From CAYVQU01 sp964453155 (GTDB lineage: Bacteria; Chloroflexota; Anaerolineae; Anaerolineales; UBA11858), in the NCBI GenBank assembly GCA_964453155.1, contig CAYVQU010000105.1, positions 1 to 17,529 of the forward strand: a DNA stretch of 17,529 nt, written 5' to 3'. The translations under genes were made by a program, and so were the position numbers. Below are positions 1-6,624 of the stretch, piece after piece. Numbering within the stretch: position 1 is the stretch's first letter; each line of letters opens with the position of its first letter. Below the pieces are notes generated by a model. That model searched no databases and had not been told where the DNA came from. It worked only from the letters and a program-made list of their open reading frames with translations.

Positions 1-11
1 ATTTTGATTGC

Positions 12-17
12 TATAAT
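12..17 (+). promoter_or_regulatory. -10 box (TATAAT) of the ferredoxin gene
   Basis: A perfect TATAAT lies 36 bases before the ATG at 54. The matching -35 box would fall left of the window, so only half the promoter can be seen. The leader between it and the gene has no strong Shine-Dalgarno; CGGAAA about 6 bases before the ATG is the best candidate. Confidence 0.5.
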
Positions 18-53
18 ATTTGGGAGTATACCCTACAGACTACGGAAAATCAC

Positions 54-887
54 ATGCCTATCAAAAAACTGATCGCCAAAAATCCAGTACTACGCTATCG
101 CTACATTTTAGAGATGTGGAAGCTGTCTAAATACCGACGCTGGGCATCTCAACACCCTGTATTCAGCCGGTGGGTGCAAATTGATTTGGATGTCCCGCCC
201 GAAGATGCCGACGCCATCATAATCCCTATTCAGGAGACCCTTCAGGGGCCCGACAATACGGTTTTGCCGTACCAGATTTTAGGACCGATTGTGAAAAAAG
301 CCGCCGGTCACATGCTCTTGGGGCGGTGTCCCTGCCGCAATGGGGAAGGGTGCGCAACTTATCCCCACGATTTTGGCTGTTTATTTTTGGGCGAGGATGT
401 GAAGGATGTTTCTCCCAAAATTGGGACCCAAACCGATGTCAGCGGGGCGATGGAACACGTCGAGCAGGCCCTGAAATTAGGATTGGTGCCGATGATCGTC
501 CATGCCAGTTTTGACGCGGCGCTAATCAGCGTGCCCTACGAGCGGATGTTGGCGATCTGCTTCTGCTGCGATTGCTGCTGCACCATTCGACATCATATGC
601 GGCTGGGGCGCTCGACCTTCGACGACACCATGCAGCGCCTCCCTGGTTTGACGGTGACCATCAGTAATGAATGTACCGCCTGCGGTGACTGCCATGCTGC
701 GTGTCCGGTTGAAGCCATTGACTTTCAAGAAATGGTTTCAGTCATCGATCAGGAGATGTGTAAGGGGTGTGGGGTTTGTGCCGCGATTTGCCCGGTTGGG
801 GCACCGGAGTTAGAAATGGATGCTGCGGTGGATGTCATCGGGGAAATCACCGACCGAATCCGCAGCCGAACGGAGATTGGGATTTAA
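54..887 (+). CDS. Cysteine-rich 2x[4Fe-4S] ferredoxin-domain protein
   Basis: A 277-residue soluble iron-sulfur protein, probably cytoplasmic and involved in electron transfer; its partner is unknown. The C-terminal part carries two classic CxxCxxCxxxCP clusters, C207/C210/C213/C217 and C236/C239/C242/C246, enough for two [4Fe-4S] centres. The N-terminal 200 residues hold two more cysteine groups: C92, C94, C100 and C109 around RCPCRNGEGC, and a dense CFCCDCCC block at 169-176. I recall similar CxCCxCC blocks in a family of predicted ferredoxins from anaerobes, where they may bind an extra cluster; that is recollection, not a search result. No membrane segment or signal peptide is visible. 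The gene stands alone on the plus strand and converges on the minus-strand genes to its right, with a hairpin repeat between them. It might supply electrons to corrinoid or other low-potential chemistry, but no partner is adjacent. Confidence 0.85.
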   Translation: MPIKKLIAKNPVLRYRYILEMWKLSKYRRWASQHPVFSRWVQIDLDVPPEDADAIIIPIQETLQGPDNTVLPYQILGPIVKKAAGHMLLGRCPCRNGEGCATYPHDFGCLFLGEDVKDVSPKIGTQTDVSGAMEHVEQALKLGLVPMIVHASFDAALISVPYERMLAICFCCDCCCTIRHHMRLGRSTFDDTMQRLPGLTVTISNECTACGDCHAACPVEAIDFQEMVSVIDQEMCKGCGVCAAICPVGAPELEMDAAVDVIGEITDRIRSRTEIGI

Positions 888-907
888 CTCACTGACAAGA
901 CAATTTT

Positions 908-983
908 GGACACGGATTTCACGGATCACACGGATTTTTTTGATGTTTACATAAATCCGTGAAATCCGCGTCGATCCGTGTCC
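908..983. repeat. ACGGAT-type dispersed inverted repeat, copy 1
   Basis: The ends GGACACGGAT (908-917) and ATCCGTGTCC (974-983) are perfect inverse complements. Inside each arm the unit ACGGAT (or GCGGAT) recurs about every 10-11 bases, giving three units per arm and a long imperfect hairpin with an A/T-rich loop near 938-953. A second copy with identical ends lies at 5777-5838. This copy sits exactly between two convergent genes, where the hairpin could help end transcription from both sides. It resembles intergenic repeat families often seen in environmental Chloroflexota genomes. Confidence 0.75.
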
Positions 984-996
984 CGCATTTTAGGCC

Positions 997-1275
997 TTAG
1001 ATTATAGTCGCCAAGATATTAGCAGCTTCGTCGTCGGAGGGGATATCGTCGGGATAGGGTTTCCCGCAGCGGTTGTACCAGTATTTGGCGTTCCAGATGT
1101 CGGGTTCCTTGCGGTGCAGGTAAGCGTGAATCCAGTTGGCACTGACATCATCCATCGCCTGGACAATGGTATGGGCAGTATCCCAATCCCCGTTGAGATC
1201 GTACCAAAGGGCCTGTAAGTAGCTGGTTCGGAGAGAGTTGACGTCGGGGGTGGATTTCAGGTCTTGCAGGTTCAT
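997..1275 (-). CDS. Small hypothetical protein (92 aa)
   Basis: A 92-residue, acidic, probably soluble protein rich in Trp, Tyr and His. Its core at residues 49-69 contains HAYLHRKEPD followed by a W-N-A-x-Y-W-Y segment. I recall short bacterial hypotheticals with this HAYLHRKE...YWY pattern, but I cannot name the family or a function. The start is supported by GTAGGA about 7 bases before the ATG. It lies 60 bases downstream of the coiled-coil membrane protein on the same strand, so the two may share a transcript. No signal peptide, membrane span or cysteine cluster is visible. Confidence 0.7.
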   Translation of the reverse strand: MNLQDLKSTPDVNSLRTSYLQALWYDLNGDWDTAHTIVQAMDDVSANWIHAYLHRKEPDIWNAKYWYNRCGKPYPDDIPSDDEAANILATII

Positions 1276-1335
1276 ATGATTTTCCTACAACATATCTCCA
1301 ATACAATACTAATTTATGATTGGGCAACCAAGGCC

Positions 1336-2046
1336 TTACTGAAAACCAAAAGGCTTGTTTAATGGATCATCTGCGACTGGCTGTAGTCCCTCGTTTTCTA
1401 ATTGTCGACGTAATTGCTTTATGACTTTCTTCAGTTCCGTCATTCGCACCTCGCGGCCAGACATCAAATCTACCATTTCTTCTAAAGCGTTGGTGCGCTC
1501 CCTTACTCGGATTTCCAATTCGGCATTCAACTGCTGCAATTCTTCAGAAAGGAGTGTGCGTTCCTTAACTTCCTGTTTCAATTTCTGGTTGAGTTCTCTG
1601 ATTTCACTTTCTGTGGCCCTGCGTTTGACAATTTCCTGCTCCAGCTTTTCAACCAGATTAGATAGCTCGATCGTCTTATTGGCTACCTTTTCTTCTAATT
1701 TCGTTTCAGACTCCCGCAGCGCCTTACGCTGATCACTTAGCAACCCATATGTTCCCCCACCCACCCCCACGAGGATCGCGACCAGTAATGCGTTGATGAT
1801 TCTAAACTCGGGATCATTATTAATTATTCGAACAATACTGATAAATAAAGAAATCCCAAAACCCGTGATAGCCCCCAGTCGCATCCCATAATGAATCGCA
1901 ATGAACAAAATTGGGATTAAGGCTACCAAGTTTGCAAATAAACCCAAGGAGGCGCCAAACAACACATAAATCACCCCATAAGCAATTATCAAAATGGCCG
2001 CGGCAGTATTAATTATCTTATCGGCGTATTCTGCCCATTTCACCAT
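1336..2046 (-). CDS. Membrane protein with long coiled coil; sensor-kinase-like without a kinase domain
   Basis: A 236-residue inner-membrane protein. Four hydrophobic segments (about 13-30, 36-52, 57-74 and 84-104) are followed by a continuous heptad-rich coiled coil at about 106-216. The section with ERTNALEEM and then GREVRMTELKKVI (198-210) matches a linker commonly found in PAS/histidine-kinase sensor proteins. No H-box, HATPase, GGDEF or output domain follows: the protein ends about 20 residues later at PFGFQ with a normal stop. It could be a signal-coupling scaffold that acts on a separate kinase. The ATG is preceded by AGGTGG at about 8 bases. The call of membrane plus coiled coil is secure; the signalling role is inference from the linker. 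Confidence 0.75.
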   Translation of the reverse strand: MVKWAEYADKIINTAAAILIIAYGVIYVLFGASLGLFANLVALIPILFIAIHYGMRLGAITGFGISLFISIVRIINNDPEFRIINALLVAILVGVGGGTYGLLSDQRKALRESETKLEEKVANKTIELSNLVEKLEQEIVKRRATESEIRELNQKLKQEVKERTLLSEELQQLNAELEIRVRERTNALEEMVDLMSGREVRMTELKKVIKQLRRQLENEGLQPVADDPLNKPFGFQ

Positions 2047-2098
2047 TTGAGACCACCTAACGACTTTATCAAGATTTTGCGATTAAAGATACTTTTAG

Positions 2099-2104
2099 AT
2101 TATA
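2099..2104 (-). promoter_or_regulatory. Possible -10 box for the coiled-coil membrane protein gene
   Basis: TATAAT on the minus strand lies about 50 bases upstream of the ATG at 2046, in the short gap after the aminotransferase stop. A TTGCAC upstream is 21 bases away, longer than the usual 16-18 spacing, so the promoter is uncertain. Confidence 0.35.
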
Positions 2105-2117
2105 CTGCCAAATTTTT

Positions 2118-3248
2118 CTATAGCTGTGCAAATGCTCGCAGCGCAGTCGCGACCCGGTTCAGACCTTCCAAGACATAATCTTCGGCTAACCCATAGCTGA
2201 TGCGGAGGTAGTGGTCCATGCCAAAATGATCACCGGGGACGATGTAGGTGTCGTATTCGGTTGCCAGGAAATTAACAAATTCGCCCGAATTAACATCGAG
2301 ATTATATTTTACAAACCCGATCGCCGCGGCTTCTGGGGGAATCACGCTAAAGATATTGCCATGCTCCTGACACCAGTTTTGGAGGGTGGCGAAGCCCTGA
2401 CGGGCGTAATCCCGGGTCCGTTTGAGAATTCGGGGACGGACTTTGGGGGAGAGCGCATAGGCCGCTAAATGGTCGCCCAACATCGTCGAGCAGATGGTAA
2501 CGTAATCCTGCCGGGCCCAGATATCGGCGGCCATTTCAGGGTTCGAGACTACCCACCCCACCCGCAGACCGGGAAGCCCGTAGGCCTTGGACATGCTCCC
2601 CACGGCCAAAACTTTCTCATACTCGCCCCAGAACGAAGGCGTGACTTCATCGGTGTTGTGTTCGGCCCCGGCGTACACTTCGTCCGACAGAATCCAGGCT
2701 CCGACTTCGGCGGCAGCAGTGATCACGGCCTGGCGTTCAGCGGGGGTCATGATGTGTCCAGTGGGATTATTGGGGTTACAGACCGCGATCAGTTTGGTAT
2801 TGGGGGTAACAACACTGCGAAATTCATCGAGATCGAAACCCCAGCCCAGTTCATGTTTGAGAGCAAAGGTTTTTACATTCAGCCCCAGGTTAATGGCAGT
2901 GCCATAAATTTGCATGTAATTGGGCAGCATGATGACCACTTCATCACCAGGATCAAGCGTAGTCAAGATGGCGGTGAAGTTACCCTGGGCGGCCCCAACG
3001 GTGACGCAGATATCGTCACGAGTGGCCCCGTAGATGCGGGCAATTTGATCTCGCAAATTCAATGAGCCATTCGTTTGGATGTAGTTCAACTCGGTGTCCA
3101 GGAATTGGGCAATCAAATGGGGATCATCGTTGAAAAGCTCGCGCGTCGAGAGTGGTTGCACACCGCTCTCGGATAAATTGTAGGTAATGGTATGTTCCCA
3201 GATGCCCATTTCTCGTTCGAGGGCGAAGGGGTAGAAATTTTCACGCAT
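2118..3248 (-). CDS. PLP-dependent class I/II aminotransferase
   Basis: A 376-residue fold-type I PLP enzyme that transfers the amino group of an amino acid or related amine to a keto acid. Visible motifs: NPNNPTG (158-164) with the cofactor-contacting Asn, the D189-x-x-Y pair in SDEVYAG, the Schiff-base lysine K221 in SMSKAYGLPG, and R349 in YLRISYG for the substrate carboxylate. Length is normal for the family. I chose ATG 3248 over a TTG at 3266 because AAGGAGA lies about 7 bases before 3248 and would otherwise sit inside the coding region. It is the second gene after an ornithine cyclodeaminase-family enzyme, 52 bases downstream, so a shared amino-acid pathway is likely. Such enzymes are sometimes auto-named capreomycidine synthase or aspartate aminotransferase; the substrate cannot be read from sequence alone. 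Confidence 0.9.
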   Translation of the reverse strand: MRENFYPFALEREMGIWEHTITYNLSESGVQPLSTRELFNDDPHLIAQFLDTELNYIQTNGSLNLRDQIARIYGATRDDICVTVGAAQGNFTAILTTLDPGDEVVIMLPNYMQIYGTAINLGLNVKTFALKHELGWGFDLDEFRSVVTPNTKLIAVCNPNNPTGHIMTPAERQAVITAAAEVGAWILSDEVYAGAEHNTDEVTPSFWGEYEKVLAVGSMSKAYGLPGLRVGWVVSNPEMAADIWARQDYVTICSTMLGDHLAAYALSPKVRPRILKRTRDYARQGFATLQNWCQEHGNIFSVIPPEAAAIGFVKYNLDVNSGEFVNFLATEYDTYIVPGDHFGMDHYLRISYGLAEDYVLEGLNRVATALRAFAQL

Positions 3249-3300
3249 GAAGTTCTCCTTTTCCAAATCAGAGGAATACCGTTCCTCGAAGAAGCAGTAT

Positions 3301-4296
3301 CTAACTTGCTACAGTAAATCCCAAATTTCGTTTCATTACCTCGGCATACGACAAACGCGCGATTTGGGTATCCTGAACGCCAACGCCGGTCAGGTCGCAG
3401 ATGGTGATTTCATCATCGGACTGACGACCGGGTTTGAGACCGGTAATGATTTCTCCAAGTTCGGTGGCTGTTTCTTGAGCAGTGATGATTCCGGCCTCAT
3501 AGGCATGGTGAAGTTCACCCAGGCGGAAGACTTGGGAACGTTTATCGCAGAAAATGTGGTCGGCACGGGCGAAGACGTCGACGTAGAGTTCTTGTTTATG
3601 TTCGGCATCCGAACCCATGCAGGTGATGTGGAGACCTGGGTGGAGCCAGTCGGCGCGCAGATAGGGTTCGTGGGCGGGGGTGGTGGTGACAACGGCCTGG
3701 CTGTTGCGAACCACAGTCTCGGCATCAGGAGCGACGATGACTTCGACGTTGAGTTCAGCGGCCATCTCGTGGGCATAGATTTCAACCTCGTCCGGGACAA
3801 TCCCATAAACGTAGAGGCGGGAGAAATTGCGGACCAATTTTAAACCCCGCATCTGGAAGCGAGCTTGGGCCCCGGAACCGATGACCCCGGCGACCTCCAC
3901 CTGGGATGGGGCACAATATTGGGCTGCCAGCCCCCCCGCAATTCCAGTACGGACATCGGTAAGGTAACCGTTATCGAGCAGAATCGCCTGGGGTTGGCCG
4001 GTCTGAGCGTTGATCAAAACCATCATCCCGCTGCCAGTGGGTAGTCCCAATTTGTAATTATCTAAAAATCCGGCCGCGATTTTGATCGCAAAGCTGCCAT
4101 AGCCGTGAATATAGGCGGTTTTGACATCGACTTCGCCGCGGTTTTCAGAGACGTCGATGCGTAAGATGGGGGGAATGGTGACTTGGTCGCGGGCTATCGC
4201 GGCAAATCCAGCCGCAACGGCTTCGAGGGCGGCCGTGTCCATTTGGACACAAGATCGGATTTCGGATTCGGTAAGAATTGTAATTTTATGGTTCAT
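3301..4296 (-). CDS. Ornithine cyclodeaminase / mu-crystallin family protein (EutC-like)
   Basis: A 331-residue NAD(P)-dependent enzyme of the ornithine cyclodeaminase, alanine dehydrogenase and mu-crystallin family. Substrate-side residues: K72 in FAIKIAAGF and R116 in LTDVRTGIAGG. The Rossmann nucleotide loop is GSGAQA (140-145). The catalytic Asp region is DLTGVGVQDT (301-310). The stretch MGSDAEHKQEL (227-237) and a following GELHHAYEAG resemble EutC-type cyclodeaminases linked to ectoine breakdown more than true ornithine cyclodeaminase. No other ectoine gene is present here, so this is only a hint. It is the first gene of a two-gene unit with the aminotransferase, behind a long structured leader. 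The start fits family length, though the Shine-Dalgarno is weak (AAAGAAC). Confidence 0.9.
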   Translation of the reverse strand: MNHKITILTESEIRSCVQMDTAALEAVAAGFAAIARDQVTIPPILRIDVSENRGEVDVKTAYIHGYGSFAIKIAAGFLDNYKLGLPTGSGMMVLINAQTGQPQAILLDNGYLTDVRTGIAGGLAAQYCAPSQVEVAGVIGSGAQARFQMRGLKLVRNFSRLYVYGIVPDEVEIYAHEMAAELNVEVIVAPDAETVVRNSQAVVTTTPAHEPYLRADWLHPGLHITCMGSDAEHKQELYVDVFARADHIFCDKRSQVFRLGELHHAYEAGIITAQETATELGEIITGLKPGRQSDDEITICDLTGVGVQDTQIARLSYAEVMKRNLGFTVAS

Positions 4297-4445
4297 AGAA
4301 AGTTCTTTCTGTACCGCACCTTGCGATACGACTGGAAGAGAACCAGTCTACTCAGGATGCTGAGCGATAGTATCTCATCAATCATATCACTACAGCGGAA
4401 CGTCAGAGACCCTAGGGGTTTCCAAGGAATGTATAGTGATTGAAT
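4297..4445 (-). promoter_or_regulatory. Structured 5' leader of the cyclodeaminase-aminotransferase operon; candidate cis-regulatory RNA
   Basis: Read on the minus strand, this leader can form two separate folded domains. The first is closed by a 9-pair stem (4432-4440 with 4386-4394), enclosing GGAA/TTCC and ACCC/GGGT pairings. Its one non-Watson-Crick pair is U-G on the minus strand but would be A-C on the plus strand, which favours a minus-strand RNA. The second is a three-way junction: an outer stem GATAC/GTATC (4370-4374 with 4325-4329) enclosing the hairpins CTCAG/CTGAG (4360-4364 with 4351-4355) and GACTGG/CCAGTC (4343-4348 with 4330-4335). AGAAAG-AA-CTTTCT directly precedes the ATG. 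I do not recognise a known riboswitch or T-box. Confidence 0.45.
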
Positions 4446-4540
4446 CTGTCAGTAGAATCACAGCTCGGGCATAGAATTCTGGTGAAAAAAAACCCTGGGG
4501 TCGGAGTTAATCTTTTTTTACCTCGGACTGTATGCTGAGT

Positions 4541-4571
4541 ATAAAAAAATCCCGAAAAAATCGGGATTTCT
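4541..4571 (-). terminator. Rho-independent terminator after galactokinase
   Basis: On the minus strand, AAATCCCG (4562-4569) pairs with CGGGATTT (4547-4554) across a T-rich 7-base loop and runs into a T tract (4543-4550). It begins about 25 bases after the galactokinase stop, so it separates that gene from the cyclodeaminase operon. Confidence 0.85.
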
Positions 4572-4593
4572 TTATACTGGGTTATCGGCGGCG

Positions 4594-5748
4594 CTAGAAA
4601 TCGAGGACGCCCGCACCGTCGGCGGCGATGCCCGGGTAGACGTCTGAATCGATGCCGGTGGCAGTTTTATACGCCGTGACCACATGGTCGGTGAAAGCTT
4701 CTACTTGATCGGCGGCGACGAAAGCGACCATACAGCCCCCAAAGCCGGCTCCGGCACCGCGGGTACCGTATGCACCCGGGGCACTCATAATGGCAGCATA
4801 TATGGCAATCATTTCAGCGGAGACGATCTCATATAGGTCGCGAGCGCCAGCAAAAGAAGTCGAAGCGATGTTCCCGGCTTTTTCGTGTTCACCGGCAGCG
4901 AGAGCCGCGGCAATTTCAAGGACACGTTGATTTTCTTCGACAATGAAATGGCAGCGGTTGTAGACCACCGGATCAAGTTCATCTTTATGGCTCTGAACCA
5001 GTTCCAAAGTGGCGTCCCGCAAGGATTCGACACCCATAATGCGGGCACCTGCTTCGCACTGGGCCCGGCGCTCGGGATATTCGGAGCCGGTCAGGGCGCG
5101 CTTGGCCTTGGTATCGCAGATCATGACCTGGACGCCGGGGGCGATGGGTTTGATCTCGTGAGTGATCGAACGGCAATCCAGGAGGACAACACTGCCCGCC
5201 TCGCCCATTGCAGACGAATACTGATCTAAAATACCGCAATTCATTCCGACGAATTCATTTTCAGCGCGTTGGCACAAGACCGCTTTCTGCACTGCGTCGA
5301 TTTCCCAATCGGCGAGAGATTCAAACAAGACCGCGGTGGCTACTTCCAGGGCGGCAGAAGAACTCAAGCCACTGCCAAAGGGGATGGTGCTGTGGATCAG
5401 ACCATCAAAACCGGTCAGTGTGTATCCTTCCTTTTGGAGGACATCGGCAACGCCGCGCACATAATCGGTCCAGGGGGTGACCGAATCGGGCTCAATATTA
5501 GCAAGGTCGAATTCGGAAAGGCCATCAGCATTGAAAGAAGCCACTCGGACTTTGCCATCGGTCCGCGGCACTGCGGCAATCCAGGTATTGCGGTCAATGG
5601 CTTGCGTCAGGACGTAGCCCAGGTTGTAGTCGGTATGGCTGCCCAACAAGTCGACTCGGCCGGGGGCTTGAACCCAAACCGTTGGGGAGGCACCAAATAG
5701 TTCGGAAAATTTAGCGGCGATGAGCGCTTTTCGCTCTTGGTTGTTCAT
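4594..5748 (-). CDS. galK: Galactokinase (GHMP kinase family)
   Basis: A 384-residue cytosolic sugar kinase that phosphorylates C1 of galactose (or a related sugar) with ATP, the first step of the Leloir pathway. All GHMP motifs are present: APGRVDLLGSHTDYN (28-42), the ATP loop FGSGLSSSAA (124-133), the catalytic Asp D175 in GILDQYSSAMG, and GAGAGFGGC (331-339). R31, H38 and D40 of the galactose site are retained, but the Glu of the usual GEH signature is replaced by Ser37. In human and microbial galactokinases that Glu contacts the sugar, so specificity could differ. TAAGGAAAC gives a good Shine-Dalgarno about 7 bases before the ATG. galT and galE are not adjacent. A terminator follows closely. 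Kinase identity is firm; galactose as the substrate is likely but not proven. Confidence 0.9.
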   Translation of the reverse strand: MNNQERKALIAAKFSELFGASPTVWVQAPGRVDLLGSHTDYNLGYVLTQAIDRNTWIAAVPRTDGKVRVASFNADGLSEFDLANIEPDSVTPWTDYVRGVADVLQKEGYTLTGFDGLIHSTIPFGSGLSSSAALEVATAVLFESLADWEIDAVQKAVLCQRAENEFVGMNCGILDQYSSAMGEAGSVVLLDCRSITHEIKPIAPGVQVMICDTKAKRALTGSEYPERRAQCEAGARIMGVESLRDATLELVQSHKDELDPVVYNRCHFIVEENQRVLEIAAALAAGEHEKAGNIASTSFAGARDLYEIVSAEMIAIYAAIMSAPGAYGTRGAGAGFGGCMVAFVAADQVEAFTDHVVTAYKTATGIDSDVYPGIAADGAGVLDF

Positions 5749-5776
5749 GTATGTTTCCTTACAGTCATTATCAATA

Positions 5777-5838
5777 GGACACGGATAAACGCGGATTCCA
5801 CGGATTTTTGCTTATTTCAGGAACTGGAATCCGTGTCC
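5777..5838. repeat. ACGGAT-type dispersed inverted repeat, copy 2
   Basis: It begins with GGACACGGAT, continues with GCGGAT and ACGGAT units about 10 bases apart, and ends with ATCCGTGTCC, the same outer ends as the copy at 908-983. The right arm is shorter, lacking the middle unit. It occupies most of the gap between the corrinoid-protein stop and the galactokinase start, so transcripts entering galactokinase from upstream would carry this hairpin. Confidence 0.75.
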
Positions 5839-5846
5839 AAAAAGAA

Positions 5847-6479
5847 TTACGCAATAAATTCTTTCGCTAAGGTTGCGGCCTGGGAGGCATCGGGGGCGTA
5901 GCCGTCGGCGCCGATTTGATCGGCATATTCGGTGGTGACTGGGGCCCCGCCGATGAGGACTTTGACCTGATCACGAACCCCAGCCGCGGTGAGGGCCGCC
6001 ACAGTTTGGGCCATACTGGGCATCGTGGTGGTTAAGAGCGCAGAGAGACCAATAATATCGGCTCCCGCCTGGGCGGCTTCGACGAATTTTTCAGGACCGA
6101 CGTCGGTGCCCAAGTCCATAATTTCGAACCCGGCCCCTTCCATCATCATGGCAACCAGATTTTTGCCGATATCGTGCAGGTCACCTTTGACGGTGCCAAT
6201 GGCTACTTTGCCAGCCGGTTCGATCCCCGAATCCACCAACAATGGCTTCAGAATCTCCAACCCGACTTTCATAGCCCGGGCAGCGATCAACATCTCAGGG
6301 ACGAAGTATTCACCATCTTCAAACAAGCGACCAACTTCGCTCATCGCAGCGATCAGGCCCGATTGGAGGACATCCCCAGGAGCCACACCGGCATCTAAAG
6401 CCGCCTGCACTCCTATTGAAGTCCCACCCATATCACCTTCTAAAATCGCGTCGTAAATCAGTTTAAGTTTTTCTTCCAT
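5847..6479 (-). CDS. Methyltransferase-type corrinoid (B12-binding) protein
   Basis: A 210-residue cytosolic cobalamin carrier of the MtaC/MtbC/MtmC type, which shuttles a methyl group between two methyltransferases. The N-terminal helical cap (about 1-85) is of the methionine-synthase B12-binding kind. The Rossmann-like cobalamin domain follows, with G99-D100-L-H102-D-I-G105-K, where His102 is the expected lower cobalt ligand, then SALLTTTM (146-153) and GGAPVT (177-182). Length and motif order are complete. AGGAGAG before the ATG is a strong Shine-Dalgarno. No substrate methyltransferase, corrinoid:THF or corrinoid:CoM methyltransferase, or RamA-like activator is in the window, which is unusual because these genes normally sit together. 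The real substrate cannot be inferred. Confidence 0.92.
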   Translation of the reverse strand: MEEKLKLIYDAILEGDMGGTSIGVQAALDAGVAPGDVLQSGLIAAMSEVGRLFEDGEYFVPEMLIAARAMKVGLEILKPLLVDSGIEPAGKVAIGTVKGDLHDIGKNLVAMMMEGAGFEIMDLGTDVGPEKFVEAAQAGADIIGLSALLTTTMPSMAQTVAALTAAGVRDQVKVLIGGAPVTTEYADQIGADGYAPDASQAATLAKEFIA

Positions 6480-6496
6480 TGCACTCTCCTAAAATA

Positions 6497-6502
6497 ATTA
6501 TA
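6497..6502 (-). promoter_or_regulatory. Possible -10 box of the corrinoid-protein gene
   Basis: TATAAT on the minus strand lies about 20 bases upstream of the start codon at 6479. No good -35 hexamer is present at the standard distance. The sequence there is the edge of the hairpin element at 6521-6622. Confidence 0.4.
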
Positions 6503-6520
6503 AAAGTTTATTGCTTATGT

Positions 6521-6622
6521 AATCCGTCTCACAAATAAATAGACTGAAAGAGAGATGATTCAGATTGCTTCACGCCTGTGGGGTTCGCAATGACGTTAAT
6601 CTAATTTGTTATGAGACAGACT
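6521..6622. repeat. Short MITE-like element with terminal inverted repeats and internal hairpin
   Basis: The ends carry TCCGTCTCA (6523-6531) and TGAGACAGA (6612-6620), inverse complements apart from one mismatch, and A/T-rich CAAAT/ATTTG extends the pairing inward. In the middle, ATTGC (6564-6568) pairs with GCAAT (6587-6591) around a GC-rich loop. That ATTGCTTC...GCAATGAC pattern is like repeat families scattered in many environmental bacterial genomes. It fills the gap between the tyrosine phosphatase stop and the corrinoid-protein promoter. It has no coding capacity and no convincing target-site duplication. Confidence 0.5.
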
Positions 6623-6624
6623 AC

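Noticed and set aside
2469..3065. Plus-strand open frame of nearly 200 codons inside the aminotransferase
   Set aside because: Antisense shadow of a gene with intact PLP motifs; no ribosome site and no plausible protein features.
3247..3843. Long plus-strand open frame antisense to the cyclodeaminase
   Set aside because: It is a shadow of the cyclodeaminase coding frame; the translated protein has low complexity and no recognisable domain, while the minus-strand frame has all family motifs.
4297..4540. Guanidine-I (ykkC) riboswitch or T-box in the cyclodeaminase leader
   Set aside because: CCTAGGGT and a later TTCC recall ykkC, but the GGGAUAAAAGCCCGGGAGA-like core and CUGGUCCGAGAG are missing; the T-box GGGTGGNACC sequence is also absent.
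4594..6479. Galactokinase and corrinoid protein as a functional pair
   Set aside because: They are separated by a hairpin repeat and have separate ribosome sites; no known pathway joins them, so adjacency alone was not taken as evidence.
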